A DNA stretch of 64,000 nucleotides, taken from NCBI GenBank assembly GCA_934668345.1, contig CAKUNE010000003.1:87698-151697 (forward strand), read 5' to 3'. This stretch comes from an uncultured Collinsella sp. GTDB taxonomy: Bacteria; Actinomycetota; Coriobacteriia; Coriobacteriales; Coriobacteriaceae. Made by a program: the position numbers and the translations under genes. Positions 17,385 through 27,247 of the stretch are shown here, one piece after another (within the stretch, counting starts at the first letter, position 1; each line of letters begins with the position of its first letter). The notes under the pieces are model-generated. The model did no database searches, had not been told where the DNA came from, and was given only the letters and a program-made list of their open reading frames with translations.

Positions 17385-18576
17385 GACCGCGCTTCGCATG
17401 GCGCTCGCGCACCCGTTCTACCTGCTCATCTACACGGTGTTCATTTCGCTGATGGGCGTGTTCATTGCTGCCTCCGTCAGCTGGAATTCGTCGCAGCTCA
17501 CCGAGTACAAGCCCTACGACACCAACGTGATTGTGGTCGACCGCGACAATAGCGATCTTTCGCGGGCGCTTACCAAGCATCTGGGTTCACGCTTTGACCT
17601 GGTCACGGGCATCGGCGACGACGCGTACGACCTCGCGGACGCGCTCGCCAAGAGCAACAGCGCCAAGGGCAGTGCCGATTGCGTGTTCTTTATCCCGGAG
17701 GGGTTTGAGGACGATCTTGTTGCAGCCGCCCGTGCGGGGGAGGCCCTGCCCAAGCTCGACGTGACCTACGGTTCCGGCACCATGGCGGCGGCGCTCTCGT
17801 CTGCCGAGGCCTCGCGCTGGATCTCGCTCGCGGGCGCTGCGGCGGCGCTTGAACCCGCTGCCTCCAACGGTGACGTCGCCAAGGCCGCCGAGCATGCCGC
17901 CGCAAAACGCGCGGAGGTCCAGATCGAGCAGGTCAAGGTCGACTCGACTGCTGCTACCACGCTCGAGTCGTACTTCAACTTTGGCGCGTACGCGATCATC
18001 TCGTCGGTCATCGTGTCGGTGGGACTGGTGTTTTCGGGCATGAACGAGCCCGAGCGCGTGCGCCGCATGGATGCCAGCCCGGTCTCTGAGCGCCAGCGTT
18101 CGCTCGCTGTGTTCGCGGCCGCCGCCGTGCTCACCGTCTGCATCTGGCTCGTGTCGAGCATGATGGGCGTCGTGGGCTTTGCCAGCGCGGTTGCCGAGGT
18201 CGGCGTGGGTCGCGTGTGCCTAGCGCTGGCGGTAACGTTTGCCCTGGCGTGCACGCCGCTGGCTGTTGGCTTTATGCTGTCGAGCCTGGGTGCGCGCGAG
18301 GAGCTGCTCAACGGTGTGGGCAACTTACTCGGCATGCTCATGACGTTTTTGGGTGGCGCCTGGATGCCGCTGTCGCTGATGGGTTCGGCCGTGCAGACCG
18401 TGGCGCATTTTGTGCCGACGTTTTGGGTGAACGACGCGATCGGCAAGGCGCTTGCCTCGGACCTGACGTCTGCCGCGCTGGGCGACATCGCCTGCGACCT
18501 GGGCGTCACGGTGCTCTTCGCCGCCGCCATCGCCGCCGTAGGCCTAGCCCTCGCCCACAACAAATCCCGCGTCTAG
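17371..18576 (+). CDS. ABC-2 type permease
   Basis: Second membrane subunit, 401 residues, with the same architecture: N-terminal helix (about 17-38), extracytoplasmic domain with Ala/Asp-rich stretches up to about 195, then six helices. Start set at ATG 17371, with SD GGAAGGAGC at 17357-17366; the earlier in-frame ATG at 17356 would place the SD inside the gene. The start lies inside the previous gene (14-bp overlap). It closes the exporter operon; REP-like palindromes follow. Confidence 0.85.
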   Translation: MSTFKTALRMALAHPFYLLIYTVFISLMGVFIAASVSWNSSQLTEYKPYDTNVIVVDRDNSDLSRALTKHLGSRFDLVTGIGDDAYDLADALAKSNSAKGSADCVFFIPEGFEDDLVAAARAGEALPKLDVTYGSGTMAAALSSAEASRWISLAGAAAALEPAASNGDVAKAAEHAAAKRAEVQIEQVKVDSTAATTLESYFNFGAYAIISSVIVSVGLVFSGMNEPERVRRMDASPVSERQRSLAVFAAAAVLTVCIWLVSSMMGVVGFASAVAEVGVGRVCLALAVTFALACTPLAVGFMLSSLGAREELLNGVGNLLGMLMTFLGGAWMPLSLMGSAVQTVAHFVPTFWVNDAIGKALASDLTSAALGDIACDLGVTVLFAAAIAAVGLALAHNKSRV

Positions 18577-18586
18577 CCACCTAGTC

Positions 18587-18718
18587 ATTGGGGACAGTCT
18601 TTGCCGATTCGCCGGCAGGGCTGGCAGGGACTGTCCCAATATGTCGGCACTTGGGGACCACTCATTGGGGACAGACTTAAATGAGCGATTTCACTCATTT
18701 AAGTCTGTCCCCAATGAG
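18587..18718. repeat. GGGGACAG-type REP-like palindromes
   Basis: Two hairpins follow the ABC-2 operon. The first pairs ATTGGGGACAGTC (from 18587) with its complement ending at 18640. The second is a perfect 25-bp inverted repeat, 18661-18685 with 18694-18718, loop 8 bases, containing GGGGACAGACTTAAATGAG. The same GGGGACAG/CTGTCCCC core recurs at 22.2, 34.65, 57.8, 58.05 and 59.9 kb. Such motifs resemble REP sequences moved by RAYT (IS200-like) transposases; no such transposase is in the window. A 10-base direct repeat AAAATAGTTC (18727 and 18751) lies before the next gene and may be regulatory. Confidence 0.8.
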
Positions 18719-18816
18719 TAGGTTGGAAAATAGTTCGCGCACGTCGCTTAAAAATAGTTCACCTGGGTTTACTATTAGCCTAGAAAAGTAGCAGAAGGCT
18801 AACAACGGGGGATAGC

Positions 18817-19530
<714 letters not shown>

Positions 19531-19538
19531 GCGGCGCC

Positions 19539-22205
19539 ATGACACCTCTCGTAAAACGACTCCCGCGCGAGCTGCGCCGCAATATCGGTAAGTACCTGGG
19601 CATCTTTTTGCTCATGTGCGGAAGCATCGCCCTTACCTCGGGCTTTTTGCTCGCGGCGCATTCCATCGGCTGCCTCATCGACGACATGCGCGACGAGTAC
19701 ACGATTGAGGACGGCCGCGTGACCACCTCCTTCGAGGCCACCAAAGACCAGCTCAAGGCAGCCGAGGATGCAGCCGACGACGTCGGCGGCGTCACGCTCT
19801 ACAAGAACTTCTTCATCGACGCCATTATCAAAAAGGCGTCCGGCGACGACGGCACCAAGCGCACGCTGCGTACCTACGCGCACCGCACCAAGGTCGATAT
19901 CGCGTCCTACTGCGAAGGCAAGCAGCCCCGCGCGGACGACGAAGTGGCCATCGACCGCGTCTTTGCCACCAACAACGATCTTGCCGTGGGCGATAAGGTC
20001 GAGCTCGAGGGCCGCGCCTACACCATCTGCGGCATCATGACGCAGCCCGATAGCCAGGCACTCTTCCTCAACAACTCGGACTTTACGGTCAACACCATCA
20101 CCTATGGCGTGGCCGAGGTCACCGACGCCGGCTTTACCGCGCTCGAGGACGCCGGCGGCGCGCCCGCCTACACCTACTCCTTTACCTTTAGCGACCGCGA
20201 CCTCTCCACCGCGGACCGTATCGATGCCGAGCAGGATATGGTCGAGGCGCTGGTGGATGCCGATGCGCGCGTGGACGACCTGACCGATGCCGATTCCAAC
20301 CAGGGTATCGGCTATGCGCGCGACGATGTGGACGGCGACTCCATGATGTGGACGACGCTGCTCGACATCATCATCGTGATCATGGCGTTTGTCTTTGTGG
20401 TGCTCACCGACGCCACTATCGAGGAGGAGAGCGCCATCATCGGCACGTTGCTCGCCAGCGGCTATCGCCGTCGCGAGATCGTGCTGCACTACCTTGCGCT
20501 TCCCGCCATCGTGGGCGTGCTCGCGGCGCTTTTGGGCACTGTGCTCGGCGTTGCGTTCTTTACCGAGCCCATGCGCGGCCTCTATTACGGCTCGTACAGC
20601 CTGCCGCCCTTCCAGGTGTACTGGAGCTGGGAGATCTTTGTGAAGTGCGCCGTGGTTCCTGCCTCCGCGCTCATTCTCATTACGCTGGTGGGCCTGCTCC
20701 GTAAGATGGGAAAGACCCCGCTGCAGTTCCTCCGTCACGAGGCGGGTGGCAAGTCGGGCACCAAGCGCGGTTTTCAGCTGCCGGAGCGCATGGGCTTTGT
20801 CTCGCGCTTTCGCCTGCGCGTCTTCCTGCGCAACCTGGGCAACTTCGCCACGCTCTTCGTGGGTATCGCGTTTGCCTCGCTGCTGCTGCTCTTTGGCCTG
20901 GCGATTCTGCCCACGATGACGCACTACGCGGACAACCTGGAGACGAGCCTGGTCGCCGAGCACCAGTACACGCTCAAGGCTCCGCTGGAGCTCGAAGGCA
21001 CTGCCGAGGAGCGCGACCAGTGGGCGGCGCTCGAGCGCTTGCAGTCGGTGGACGGTGCGCTCCTCACCGCCGCTCAGGATGCCGACGACGAGCTTGACGA
21101 CGCGGTCGATGCCGCACAGGCGGCGGCCGATGCTGCGACAAGCGCTCCGTCTGCCGAGAGCCTGACTACAGCGCAGGATGCGCTCACCAAGGTCCAGGAC
21201 AAGAAGGACGCCCTTTATGCGCGCCTCGACGATCTTGCCGACGCCCTTGGCTGCGACCGTGACGAGACCATCGATTTGATCGAAAAGGCTTCGAAGATCG
21301 ATACTGACAACGATGACATTCACCCCGTCAACACGACCGACAACGGTGCGGATAAGATTGCACAGGCCGAGAAATACGCCGTCTACCAGCTGCAATACGA
21401 CCGCGGCGATGGAAATGGGCAGGAGACGATCTCCATCTACGGCGTCTCGTCCGGTTCTCGCTACTGGAAGGGGCTGGATGTCGGGGACGGGCGTGTCGTC
21501 TTTGGCGGCGGCCTGCTCGACAAGTTTGGCTGGAGCGAGGGGCAGAAGGTCACGCTCCGCGACAAGTGCGAGGGCAAGGACTATTCGCTGGAGTACGCGG
21601 GCAAGGACGCCACTTGGGGCTCCAAGTCGGACATGAATATCTATATGGGCATCGACGATTTTAACGAGCTGTTCGGCAACGACGCTGCCTACTTTAACGG
21701 CTACGTGAGCGACGAGAAGCTCGACCTCGACGCACGCTACTTTGCCGGCGACACTACGCCCGACGACATGCGCGCCGTGGGTGACCAGTTTATCGGCATG
21801 ATGAGCGACATGATCGGCATGATGGTTGGGCTCGCGGTGTTCATCTTCCTGCTGTTTATGTATCTGCTGACCAAGGCCGTCATCGACCATAGCGCCCGCT
21901 CGATCAGCTACATGAAGGTCTTTGGCTATCGCGACGGCGAGATCTCGCACCTGTACATCCGCTCGATCACGCTGTGCGTGGCGGCATCACTTGTGCTGAG
22001 CCTGCCCGTGATCATCGGCTCGCTTACGGCCATCTTCCGCTCGATGCTGCTCGCCTACAACGGCAATATCGAAATCTATGTGCCCGCTTGGTCCATGGCG
22101 GCGTGTGTCGGCATCGGCTTTGCGACCTACCTGGTCGTGGCGCTGCTGCACACGCGCTCCATCAAGCGCGTCCCCCTGGCCGAGGCCCTCAAAGTCCAAG
22201 AGTAG
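19539..22205 (+). CDS. FtsX/MacB-family ABC permease with two FtsX domains
   Basis: Large permease of 888 residues. A membrane helix at about 20-40 precedes an extracytoplasmic domain (about 45-270). A first FtsX unit of three helices spans about 270-410, then a further helix near 445-465. A second large extracytoplasmic domain (about 470-760) includes a predicted coiled-coil section near 500-590, and a second FtsX unit sits at about 760-888. Start set at ATG 19539 (MTPLVKRLPREL), 8 bp after the ATPase stop; the ATG at 19524 lies inside the ATPase gene. The architecture resembles the 800-900 residue permeases of Gram-positive bacteria annotated as FtsX-like or as antimicrobial-peptide or lipid exporters. 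Substrate unknown. Confidence 0.88.
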   Translation: MTPLVKRLPRELRRNIGKYLGIFLLMCGSIALTSGFLLAAHSIGCLIDDMRDEYTIEDGRVTTSFEATKDQLKAAEDAADDVGGVTLYKNFFIDAIIKKASGDDGTKRTLRTYAHRTKVDIASYCEGKQPRADDEVAIDRVFATNNDLAVGDKVELEGRAYTICGIMTQPDSQALFLNNSDFTVNTITYGVAEVTDAGFTALEDAGGAPAYTYSFTFSDRDLSTADRIDAEQDMVEALVDADARVDDLTDADSNQGIGYARDDVDGDSMMWTTLLDIIIVIMAFVFVVLTDATIEEESAIIGTLLASGYRRREIVLHYLALPAIVGVLAALLGTVLGVAFFTEPMRGLYYGSYSLPPFQVYWSWEIFVKCAVVPASALILITLVGLLRKMGKTPLQFLRHEAGGKSGTKRGFQLPERMGFVSRFRLRVFLRNLGNFATLFVGIAFASLLLLFGLAILPTMTHYADNLETSLVAEHQYTLKAPLELEGTAEERDQWAALERLQSVDGALLTAAQDADDELDDAVDAAQAAADAATSAPSAESLTTAQDALTKVQDKKDALYARLDDLADALGCDRDETIDLIEKASKIDTDNDDIHPVNTTDNGADKIAQAEKYAVYQLQYDRGDGNGQETISIYGVSSGSRYWKGLDVGDGRVVFGGGLLDKFGWSEGQKVTLRDKCEGKDYSLEYAGKDATWGSKSDMNIYMGIDDFNELFGNDAAYFNGYVSDEKLDLDARYFAGDTTPDDMRAVGDQFIGMMSDMIGMMVGLAVFIFLLFMYLLTKAVIDHSARSISYMKVFGYRDGEISHLYIRSITLCVAASLVLSLPVIIGSLTAIFRSMLLAYNGNIEIYVPAWSMAACVGIGFATYLVVALLHTRSIKRVPLAEALKVQE

Positions 22206-22360
22206 TCGTTGGGGACAGGCTTAAACGACCAGTCGTCGGGGGACAGTCTTTACCGACTCGCCGGGTTGCCGGCCGGGGTGGTAAGGACTGTCCCCATTTG
22301 CCGGCAGGAAAGGAACGTCCCCAGCTGCCGGGTAGTGAAAGAGCGTCCCCAACGACTAGG
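22206..22360. repeat. Cluster of degenerate GGGGACAG REP-like motifs
   Basis: Several copies of GGGGACAG or its relative AACGTCCCC lie in alternating orientation, including TTGGGGACAGGCTTAAACGAC just after the permease stop, a hairpin GGGGACAGTCTTTACC ... GGTAAGGACTGTCCCC, and two GCCGG-CAGGAAAGGAACGTCCC-like units. These may also end transcription of the exporter operon. Downstream, TTGACT (22378-22383) and TACCAT (22403-22408) form a weak promoter-like pair with a 19-base spacer before the DUF362 gene. Confidence 0.65.
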
Positions 22361-22451
22361 TGCTCCCGCTTCCGCGCTTGACTTCGACCCTACTCCAATG
22401 GGTACCATCCTCTTATGTCTGTAACGCCATATAGACCGAGGGGATAGATTT

Positions 22452-23648
22452 ATGACCGCAACTGCACCCGCCAAGGTGTACTTCACCAACCTGCGCACGC
22501 ACGGCCGCGAGAGCCAGCTCGACAAGCTCAAGCGCCTCATCCGCCGCGCCGGCATTGAGCAGATCGACTTCGAGAACAAGTTCGTCGCTATCAAGATTCA
22601 CTTCGGTGAGCTGGGCAACCTGAGCTTTCTGCGCCCCAACTACGCCCGCGCCGTCGCGGATGTCGTGAAGGAGCTGGGCGGCAAGCCCTTCCTCACCGAC
22701 TGCAACACGCTCTACGTCGGTAGCCGCAAAAACGCGCTCGAGCACATCGACACTGCCTATCAGAACGGCTTTACCCCGTACGCCACGGGCTGCCAGGTCA
22801 TCATTGCCGACGGCCTCAAGGGTACCGACGAGGCGCTCGTCCCGGTCGAGGGCGGCGAGTACGTGCACGAGGCCAAGATCGGCCAGGCGCTCATGGACGC
22901 CGACATCGTGATCAGCCTCACCCACTTTAAGGGTCATGAACAGGCCGGCTTTGGCGGCGCCATGAAGAACCTGGGCATGGGCGGCGGCAGCCGCGCCGGT
23001 AAGATGGAGCAGCATGCCGCCGGCAAGCCGAGCGTCGATACCACCAACTGCGTGGGCTGCCGTGCCTGCGAGAAGATCTGCGCGCACAACGCCATCTCGT
23101 TCGACGACACCCGCGAGCGCGAGCTTGCCAACGGCAGCACCCGCACGGTTCACGTGGCCGCCATCGACCACGACCGCTGCCTGGGCTGCGGCCGCTGCAT
23201 CGGCGTGTGCAACCAGGACGCCATCAAGCCCGATTACGACGCCGCGGCCGACGTGCTCAACTGCAAGATCGCCGAGTACACCAAGGCCATCGTCGACGGT
23301 CGCCCGAGCTTCCACATCTCGCTGGCCATGGACATCAGCCCCAACTGCGACTGCCACGCCGAGAACGACACGCCTATCGTCAACGACATCGGCATGTTCG
23401 CGAGCTTCGATCCAGTTGCCATCGACCAAGCCTGCGCCGACGCCGTCATGGCATCCGAGCCGCTGCCCAACACCGAGCTCACTGATAGCGCCGCCAAGAT
23501 GGAGCACAGCCACGAGCATCTGGAGGGCGAGCAGGCCAAGGATCCCTTCTGCATCACGCATCCCGACACCGACTGGCGCTCCTGCATCGCGCACGCCGAG
23601 AAGATCGGCCTGGGCACGAGCGAGTACGAGCTCATCGAGGTCAAGTAG
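22452..23648 (+). CDS. DUF362 domain protein with two [4Fe-4S] ferredoxin motifs
   Basis: 398-residue iron-sulfur protein. Residues 1 to about 185 match the DUF362 family (YFTNLRTH, KIHFGELGNLSFLRP, GCQVIIADGLKG, HFKGHEQAGFGGAMKNLGMG). Two ferredoxin motifs follow near 198-250: CVGCRACEKIC and CLGCGRCIGVC, each followed by a downstream residue pattern suited to a cubane cluster. The C-terminal part contains CDCHAEND and further DUF362-like sequence. The family is widespread in anaerobes and is presumed to transfer electrons, but no reaction is established to my knowledge. RBS GAGGGGAT; monocistronic, ended by a strong terminator at 23698. Confidence 0.88.
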   Translation: MTATAPAKVYFTNLRTHGRESQLDKLKRLIRRAGIEQIDFENKFVAIKIHFGELGNLSFLRPNYARAVADVVKELGGKPFLTDCNTLYVGSRKNALEHIDTAYQNGFTPYATGCQVIIADGLKGTDEALVPVEGGEYVHEAKIGQALMDADIVISLTHFKGHEQAGFGGAMKNLGMGGGSRAGKMEQHAAGKPSVDTTNCVGCRACEKICAHNAISFDDTRERELANGSTRTVHVAAIDHDRCLGCGRCIGVCNQDAIKPDYDAAADVLNCKIAEYTKAIVDGRPSFHISLAMDISPNCDCHAENDTPIVNDIGMFASFDPVAIDQACADAVMASEPLPNTELTDSAAKMEHSHEHLEGEQAKDPFCITHPDTDWRSCIAHAEKIGLGTSEYELIEVK

Positions 23649-23697
23649 CGCTAGGCTATTGGACAAATCACGCGCTTTTGTTGCGTAATTCAAACAT

Positions 23698-23734
23698 AAA
23701 CCGCCTGCGAGCACGGTGCTTGCAGGCGGTTTTT
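23698..23734 (+). terminator. Strong rho-independent terminator
   Basis: Stem CCGCCTGC / GCAGGCGG extended by AGCAC / GTGCT with a minimal loop, followed by TTTTT at 23730-23734. It ends the DUF362 gene 50 bp after its stop. Its T-tract merges with the left arm of the inverted-repeat element starting at 23731. Confidence 0.85.
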
Positions 23735-23862
23735 CGGAAGTATGCGGCAAATTTCGAAACCGCCGAGCACACGGCGTTTTTTGGCAACAAAACCCCTGAT
23801 AAATTGTTGGTAAAACTGCAGTCTGGTCGGCAGTTCCAGATTTTGCCGCATACTTCCGAAAA
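23731..23862. repeat. 132-bp element with perfect 21-bp inverted ends
   Basis: Arms 23731-23751 and 23842-23862 are perfect reverse complements (beginning TTTTCGGAAGTATGCGGC). The interior contains small hairpins such as CGCCG ... CGGCG and CTGCAG ... CGGCAG and is AT-richer than the genes around it. It lies between two convergent genes. Size and rod-like structure resemble the ~150-bp hairpin family, but the sequence is different, so it is a separate single copy here. Confidence 0.75.
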
Positions 23863-23900
23863 GAGGGGGGTTAGATAAATCTCCAGACGCCGCTATTTGC

Positions 23901-24866
23901 CTAAAAGTTAGCGTCGAGGAAGTCGTTGACCGTGTTCCAGTAGAGCTCGGGGTCGACCTGTGCGCTCTTGGCGTGGGCGGCGCCGTGGACGGTGAGCTTT
24001 TGTTTGACCTTGCTGGCGCACGCCTCGTAGTTTTGGTCGAGCATGCTGTACGGCACAAAGGTATCCTGGTCACCATGGATAAATAGCATGGGGACCTTTG
24101 CGTGCTTGAGCTGCTCCACGCTGCTGGCCTTATGAAAGTCGTAGCCTGCACGTACGTTGCATACCAGATTGGCCACGTCGAGCAGCGGAAAACTGGGCAA
24201 GCCAAATACATCCTTGAGCTGCAGGGAAAACTCGTCCCAAACACTCGTATAGCCGCAGTCCTCGATAATGCACTTCACGTTTGCCGGCAGAGATTCTCCC
24301 GCCACGTTCATGGCGGTTGCCGCGCCCATCGACTCACCAAAGACCAGGATGCGCGCCTTGGGGTCTGCCGCAACAATCCGCTCGATCCACGCGACGACAT
24401 CGAGTCGCTCGGGCCAGCCCATGCCGATGTAGTCGCCGCCGGAACGCTCGTGGGCGCGGGCGGCGGGCGCGAGCACGTTCATGCCGCGGTCGTGGAAGCG
24501 CTTGACGTATCGGGCCATACCGATGGGCTCGTTCGTATATCCATGCAGGCAGACGGCATAATCGTGCGTGTTCTCCGACGCAGCAAAATACCAGGCAGCT
24601 AGTTCAGCCCCGTCATCTGCGGTAAGACTGCTGCTCTCGCGGTTCTGCTTAAACCAGGCTCGCGCTTCGGTCTCCTCGGTATCCATCTGCTCGCCCTTTT
24701 CGGCGTTCTTGCTGTCCTGCATCATCTTCATGGTGTATGGCGCCTGGGGGTTCAGGGCAAAGTCGAACAGGAAGTTGCCGGCAAATCCCAGCAGTGCGAC
24801 AACGAGCACTGCGGTAACGGCCAGACCGATCTTGAGCCCTCGATGGGGACGCGTATTATGAGCCAT
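23901..24866 (-). CDS. Alpha/beta hydrolase, membrane-anchored (prolyl oligopeptidase-like/BEM46 type)
   Basis: 321-residue hydrolase with an N-terminal membrane anchor or uncleaved signal (about 15-38, LKIGLAVTAVLVVALLGFAGNF), so the catalytic domain is probably outside the membrane. Nucleophile elbow VFGESMGAA, the acidic residue in FIHGDQDTFVP and the histidine in GAAHAKS form the expected triad. Start chosen at ATG 24866 because AGGAGAG lies at the right distance upstream on the minus strand; the longer frame begins before that SD. It is divergent from the hemolysin III gene. Similar proteins are annotated as alpha/beta hydrolases of unknown substrate. Confidence 0.85.
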   Translation of the reverse strand: MAHNTRPHRGLKIGLAVTAVLVVALLGFAGNFLFDFALNPQAPYTMKMMQDSKNAEKGEQMDTEETEARAWFKQNRESSSLTADDGAELAAWYFAASENTHDYAVCLHGYTNEPIGMARYVKRFHDRGMNVLAPAARAHERSGGDYIGMGWPERLDVVAWIERIVAADPKARILVFGESMGAATAMNVAGESLPANVKCIIEDCGYTSVWDEFSLQLKDVFGLPSFPLLDVANLVCNVRAGYDFHKASSVEQLKHAKVPMLFIHGDQDTFVPYSMLDQNYEACASKVKQKLTVHGAAHAKSAQVDPELYWNTVNDFLDANF

Positions 24867-24988
24867 AAATCGCTCTCCTATAAGATGTTTATATGTCAAC
24901 ATTTAATGCAAGCGCATTATGGATGTTCACCGTTGATGCGTCAACAAGCAAAGAATGGGTAAACAAAAGGTCACGTAAGGTGCAAATT

Positions 24989-25017
24989 TCACACGTACCC
25001 AGACGCTTTGATATAGT
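24989..25017 (+). promoter_or_regulatory. Sigma70-type promoter for the hemolysin III gene
   Basis: TTCACA (24989-24994) and TATAGT (25012-25017) are separated by 17 bases. The predicted start of transcription near 25024 leaves a leader of about 29 bases containing GGAGG at 25037-25041, which decides in favour of the ATG at 25053 over the one at 25032. The interval 24867-24988 shows no other clear signal; it must also contain the minus-strand promoter of the hydrolase. Confidence 0.6.
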
Positions 25018-25052
25018 GTTGAGAACTATTTATGTTGGAGGATGTAACCGGC

Positions 25053-25736
25053 ATGTCCGATTCGAGCGACAGTTCCAAGCCGCGACCTAAGGCCGCGGCC
25101 GTTCCGCAGTACGCGGTGGGCGAGGAGATCATGAACTCCGTCACCCATGGTGTCGGCTGCCTGCTGGGTATCGCAGGCCTGGTGCTTCTGATCGTATTCG
25201 CCGCCCTGCGCGGTGGCGGGCCGGCACACATGGCCGCCGCGATCGTCTACGGCGTCAGCATCATCCTCGAATACCTGGCCTCCACGCTCTATCACGCGAT
25301 TCAGCCCGAGCGCGCCAAGCGCGTATTCCGCATCATCGACCACAGCTGCATCTACCTGCTCATTGCGGGCAGCTATACGCCGTTTTGCCTTATCACGTTG
25401 GCAGACGACGGCGGTGCCGTGCTGTTCTTTGCCGTGTGGGCCATCGCCATTATTGGCATCGCGCTCGAGTGCTTTTTGCGCGAGCGTCAGCCGCACTGGG
25501 TAAGCGGCCTGGTTTACCTGCTAATGGGCTGGCTCGTCGTCTTTAAGCTGCCTGCGCTCGTGGCGCTGCTGAACCCCGTCGCGTTGGCGCTGCTCGCCGT
25601 TGGCGGCGTGTGCTACACCGTGGGCGTGCCGTTCTACATCGCTAAAAACGTGCGCTACCTGCACAGCGTGTTTCACCTGTGGGTGCTCGCCGGTAGCATC
25701 TTCCAGTTCATGGCGGTGATCCTCTTCGTAATCTAG
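25053..25736 (+). CDS. Hemolysin III / TrhA family membrane protein
   Basis: 227-residue protein of the hemolysin III family, the bacterial branch of the PAQR/adiponectin-receptor superfamily, with seven membrane helices. Family motifs are visible: GEEIMNSVTHGVG at helix 1, STLYHAI, HSCIYLLIAGSYTPF and the C-terminal HLWVLAGSIFQF. Ser, His and Asp residues in these motifs bind zinc in characterised PAQR members. The role in bacteria is linked to membrane fluidity or energy homeostasis; lysis of host cells is not implied by the name. The N-terminal 20 residues before helix 1 are Ser/Asp/Lys-rich and cytoplasmic. Confidence 0.9.
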   Translation: MSDSSDSSKPRPKAAAVPQYAVGEEIMNSVTHGVGCLLGIAGLVLLIVFAALRGGGPAHMAAAIVYGVSIILEYLASTLYHAIQPERAKRVFRIIDHSCIYLLIAGSYTPFCLITLADDGGAVLFFAVWAIAIIGIALECFLRERQPHWVSGLVYLLMGWLVVFKLPALVALLNPVALALLAVGGVCYTVGVPFYIAKNVRYLHSVFHLWVLAGSIFQFMAVILFVI

Positions 25737-25849
25737 CGACCGCGCCTGTGCCCGCGGATCCACCCAGGTGGCCGCCGGGCGCAACCGCCTTATCCGCCAT
25801 CTACGTCTCCTGCCAACGTCCCGAATCTTGGAGGTTCGAGAAACTCCCG

Positions 25850-27223
25850 ATGGACATAACCATCTCCCTTATCACCACACTCGTTTTGACCCTCATCAAC
25901 GGCTACTTCTCTATGTCCGAGATGGCCCTCACCACGGCCAAGCGCGCCGTGCTGGAGCACGAGGCCGAGGAGGGCGACAAGCGCGCCGAGCACGCCATTA
26001 AGCTCGCCGCCGACTCCGACCAGCTGCTGGCCACCATCCAGGTCGCCATCACGCTCGTGGGTTTCGCCTCATCCGCCGTCGCCTCGACGAGCCTGTCCGA
26101 CCCGCTTGCCACGTGGCTCATGAGCTTTGGCATCGCGCCGCTCTCCGCCATCGCGCGCGGCCTGGCGCCGGTCATCATCACCGTCGCGGTCGCCTTCGTG
26201 TCCATCGTGATTGGCGAGCTCGTGCCCAAGCGCATTGGCCTCGCTAACGCCGAGGGCGTGTCCAAGCAGGTCGTGGGGCCGCTTTCCGTGTTCCAGAAGA
26301 TCGCCCGCCCGCTCGTGTGGCTGACTGGCGCCTGCTCCGACGGCCTGGCCCGCATCCTGCGCATCAAGAGCGCCGACGACCGCCAGAACGTCTCGGAGGA
26401 AGAGATCAAGTACATGGTCTCGGAGCAGGACGACCTGCTCGATGAGGAAAAGCGCATGATCCACGAGATCTTCGACCTGGGCGACACCGTGGCCCGCGAG
26501 GTCATGGTGCCGCGCGTGGACACCACCATGTGCGAGAACGACGAGACGGTCGCCGACGTGCTGTCCACCATGCGCCAGACCGGCTTCAGCCGTATCCCCG
26601 TCTACCACGAGGATCCCGACAACGTGGCGGGCATCGCGCACATCAAGGACCTGATTCAGCCCGCGCTCGACGGCAAGGGTGACCAGCCCATCGCCGACTT
26701 TTTGCGCGACGCCACCTTTGTGCCCGATACCAAGGACATCCTGCCGCTGCTTTCCGAGATGCAGACCTCGCACGACCAGATCGTGGTGGTCGTGGACGAG
26801 TACGGCGGCACGGCCGGCATCATCACCATCGAGGACATCGTCGAGGAGATCGTCGGCGAGATCGAGGACGAGTTCGACCCCGATAACAAGTACCTCACGC
26901 GCCTTTCGCGCTGCGAGTGGCTCGTCGATGGGCGTTTTTCGTGCGATGATGCGATTGAGCTTGGATGGCCGCTCGAGGAAAGCGATGATTATGAGACCAT
27001 CGCCGGCTGGATTTTGGAGCTTTGCGACTCGGTGCCCGACATCGGAGAGGTGTTTGAGGTCGCGGGGTACAAGTTTAAGGTGCAGTCGATGCGTGGCCAG
27101 CGCATCTCGCTCATTCGCGTGATCGCTCCGGCCGAAATCGATAAGAAGGATTCCGAGTCCACGGCGGACGAGCCGGCGGCGTCGGGTGCGGGTCTTGCCG
27201 ACCCGCACGACGGCGACGAGTAG
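25850..27223 (+). CDS. CNNM/CorC (UPF0053) family CBS-domain membrane protein
   Basis: 457-residue protein implicated in divalent cation (Mg2+/Co2+) homeostasis in the CorB/CorC/CNNM family. Domain order: DUF21/CNNM membrane domain with four helices (about 1-195, including MSEMALTTAKRAVLEHEAEEGDKRAEHA), two CBS domains (about 205-330, EVMVPRVDTT ... GFSRIPVY ... DQIVVVVDEYGGTAGIITIEDIVEEIVGEI) and a CorC_HlyC domain (about 355-430, VPDIGEVFEVAGYKFKVQSMRGQRI). Start set at ATG 25850, just before the first helix; the frame continues upstream but that stretch has no family similarity. GGAGG at 25829-25833 is further away than usual (about 16 bases). Possibly cotranscribed with the gene 24 bp downstream. 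Confidence 0.9.
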   Translation: MDITISLITTLVLTLINGYFSMSEMALTTAKRAVLEHEAEEGDKRAEHAIKLAADSDQLLATIQVAITLVGFASSAVASTSLSDPLATWLMSFGIAPLSAIARGLAPVIITVAVAFVSIVIGELVPKRIGLANAEGVSKQVVGPLSVFQKIARPLVWLTGACSDGLARILRIKSADDRQNVSEEEIKYMVSEQDDLLDEEKRMIHEIFDLGDTVAREVMVPRVDTTMCENDETVADVLSTMRQTGFSRIPVYHEDPDNVAGIAHIKDLIQPALDGKGDQPIADFLRDATFVPDTKDILPLLSEMQTSHDQIVVVVDEYGGTAGIITIEDIVEEIVGEIEDEFDPDNKYLTRLSRCEWLVDGRFSCDDAIELGWPLEESDDYETIAGWILELCDSVPDIGEVFEVAGYKFKVQSMRGQRISLIRVIAPAEIDKKDSESTADEPAASGAGLADPHDGDE

Positions 27224-27247
27224 GACAAGGACGAGTAGGGGAGAGTT

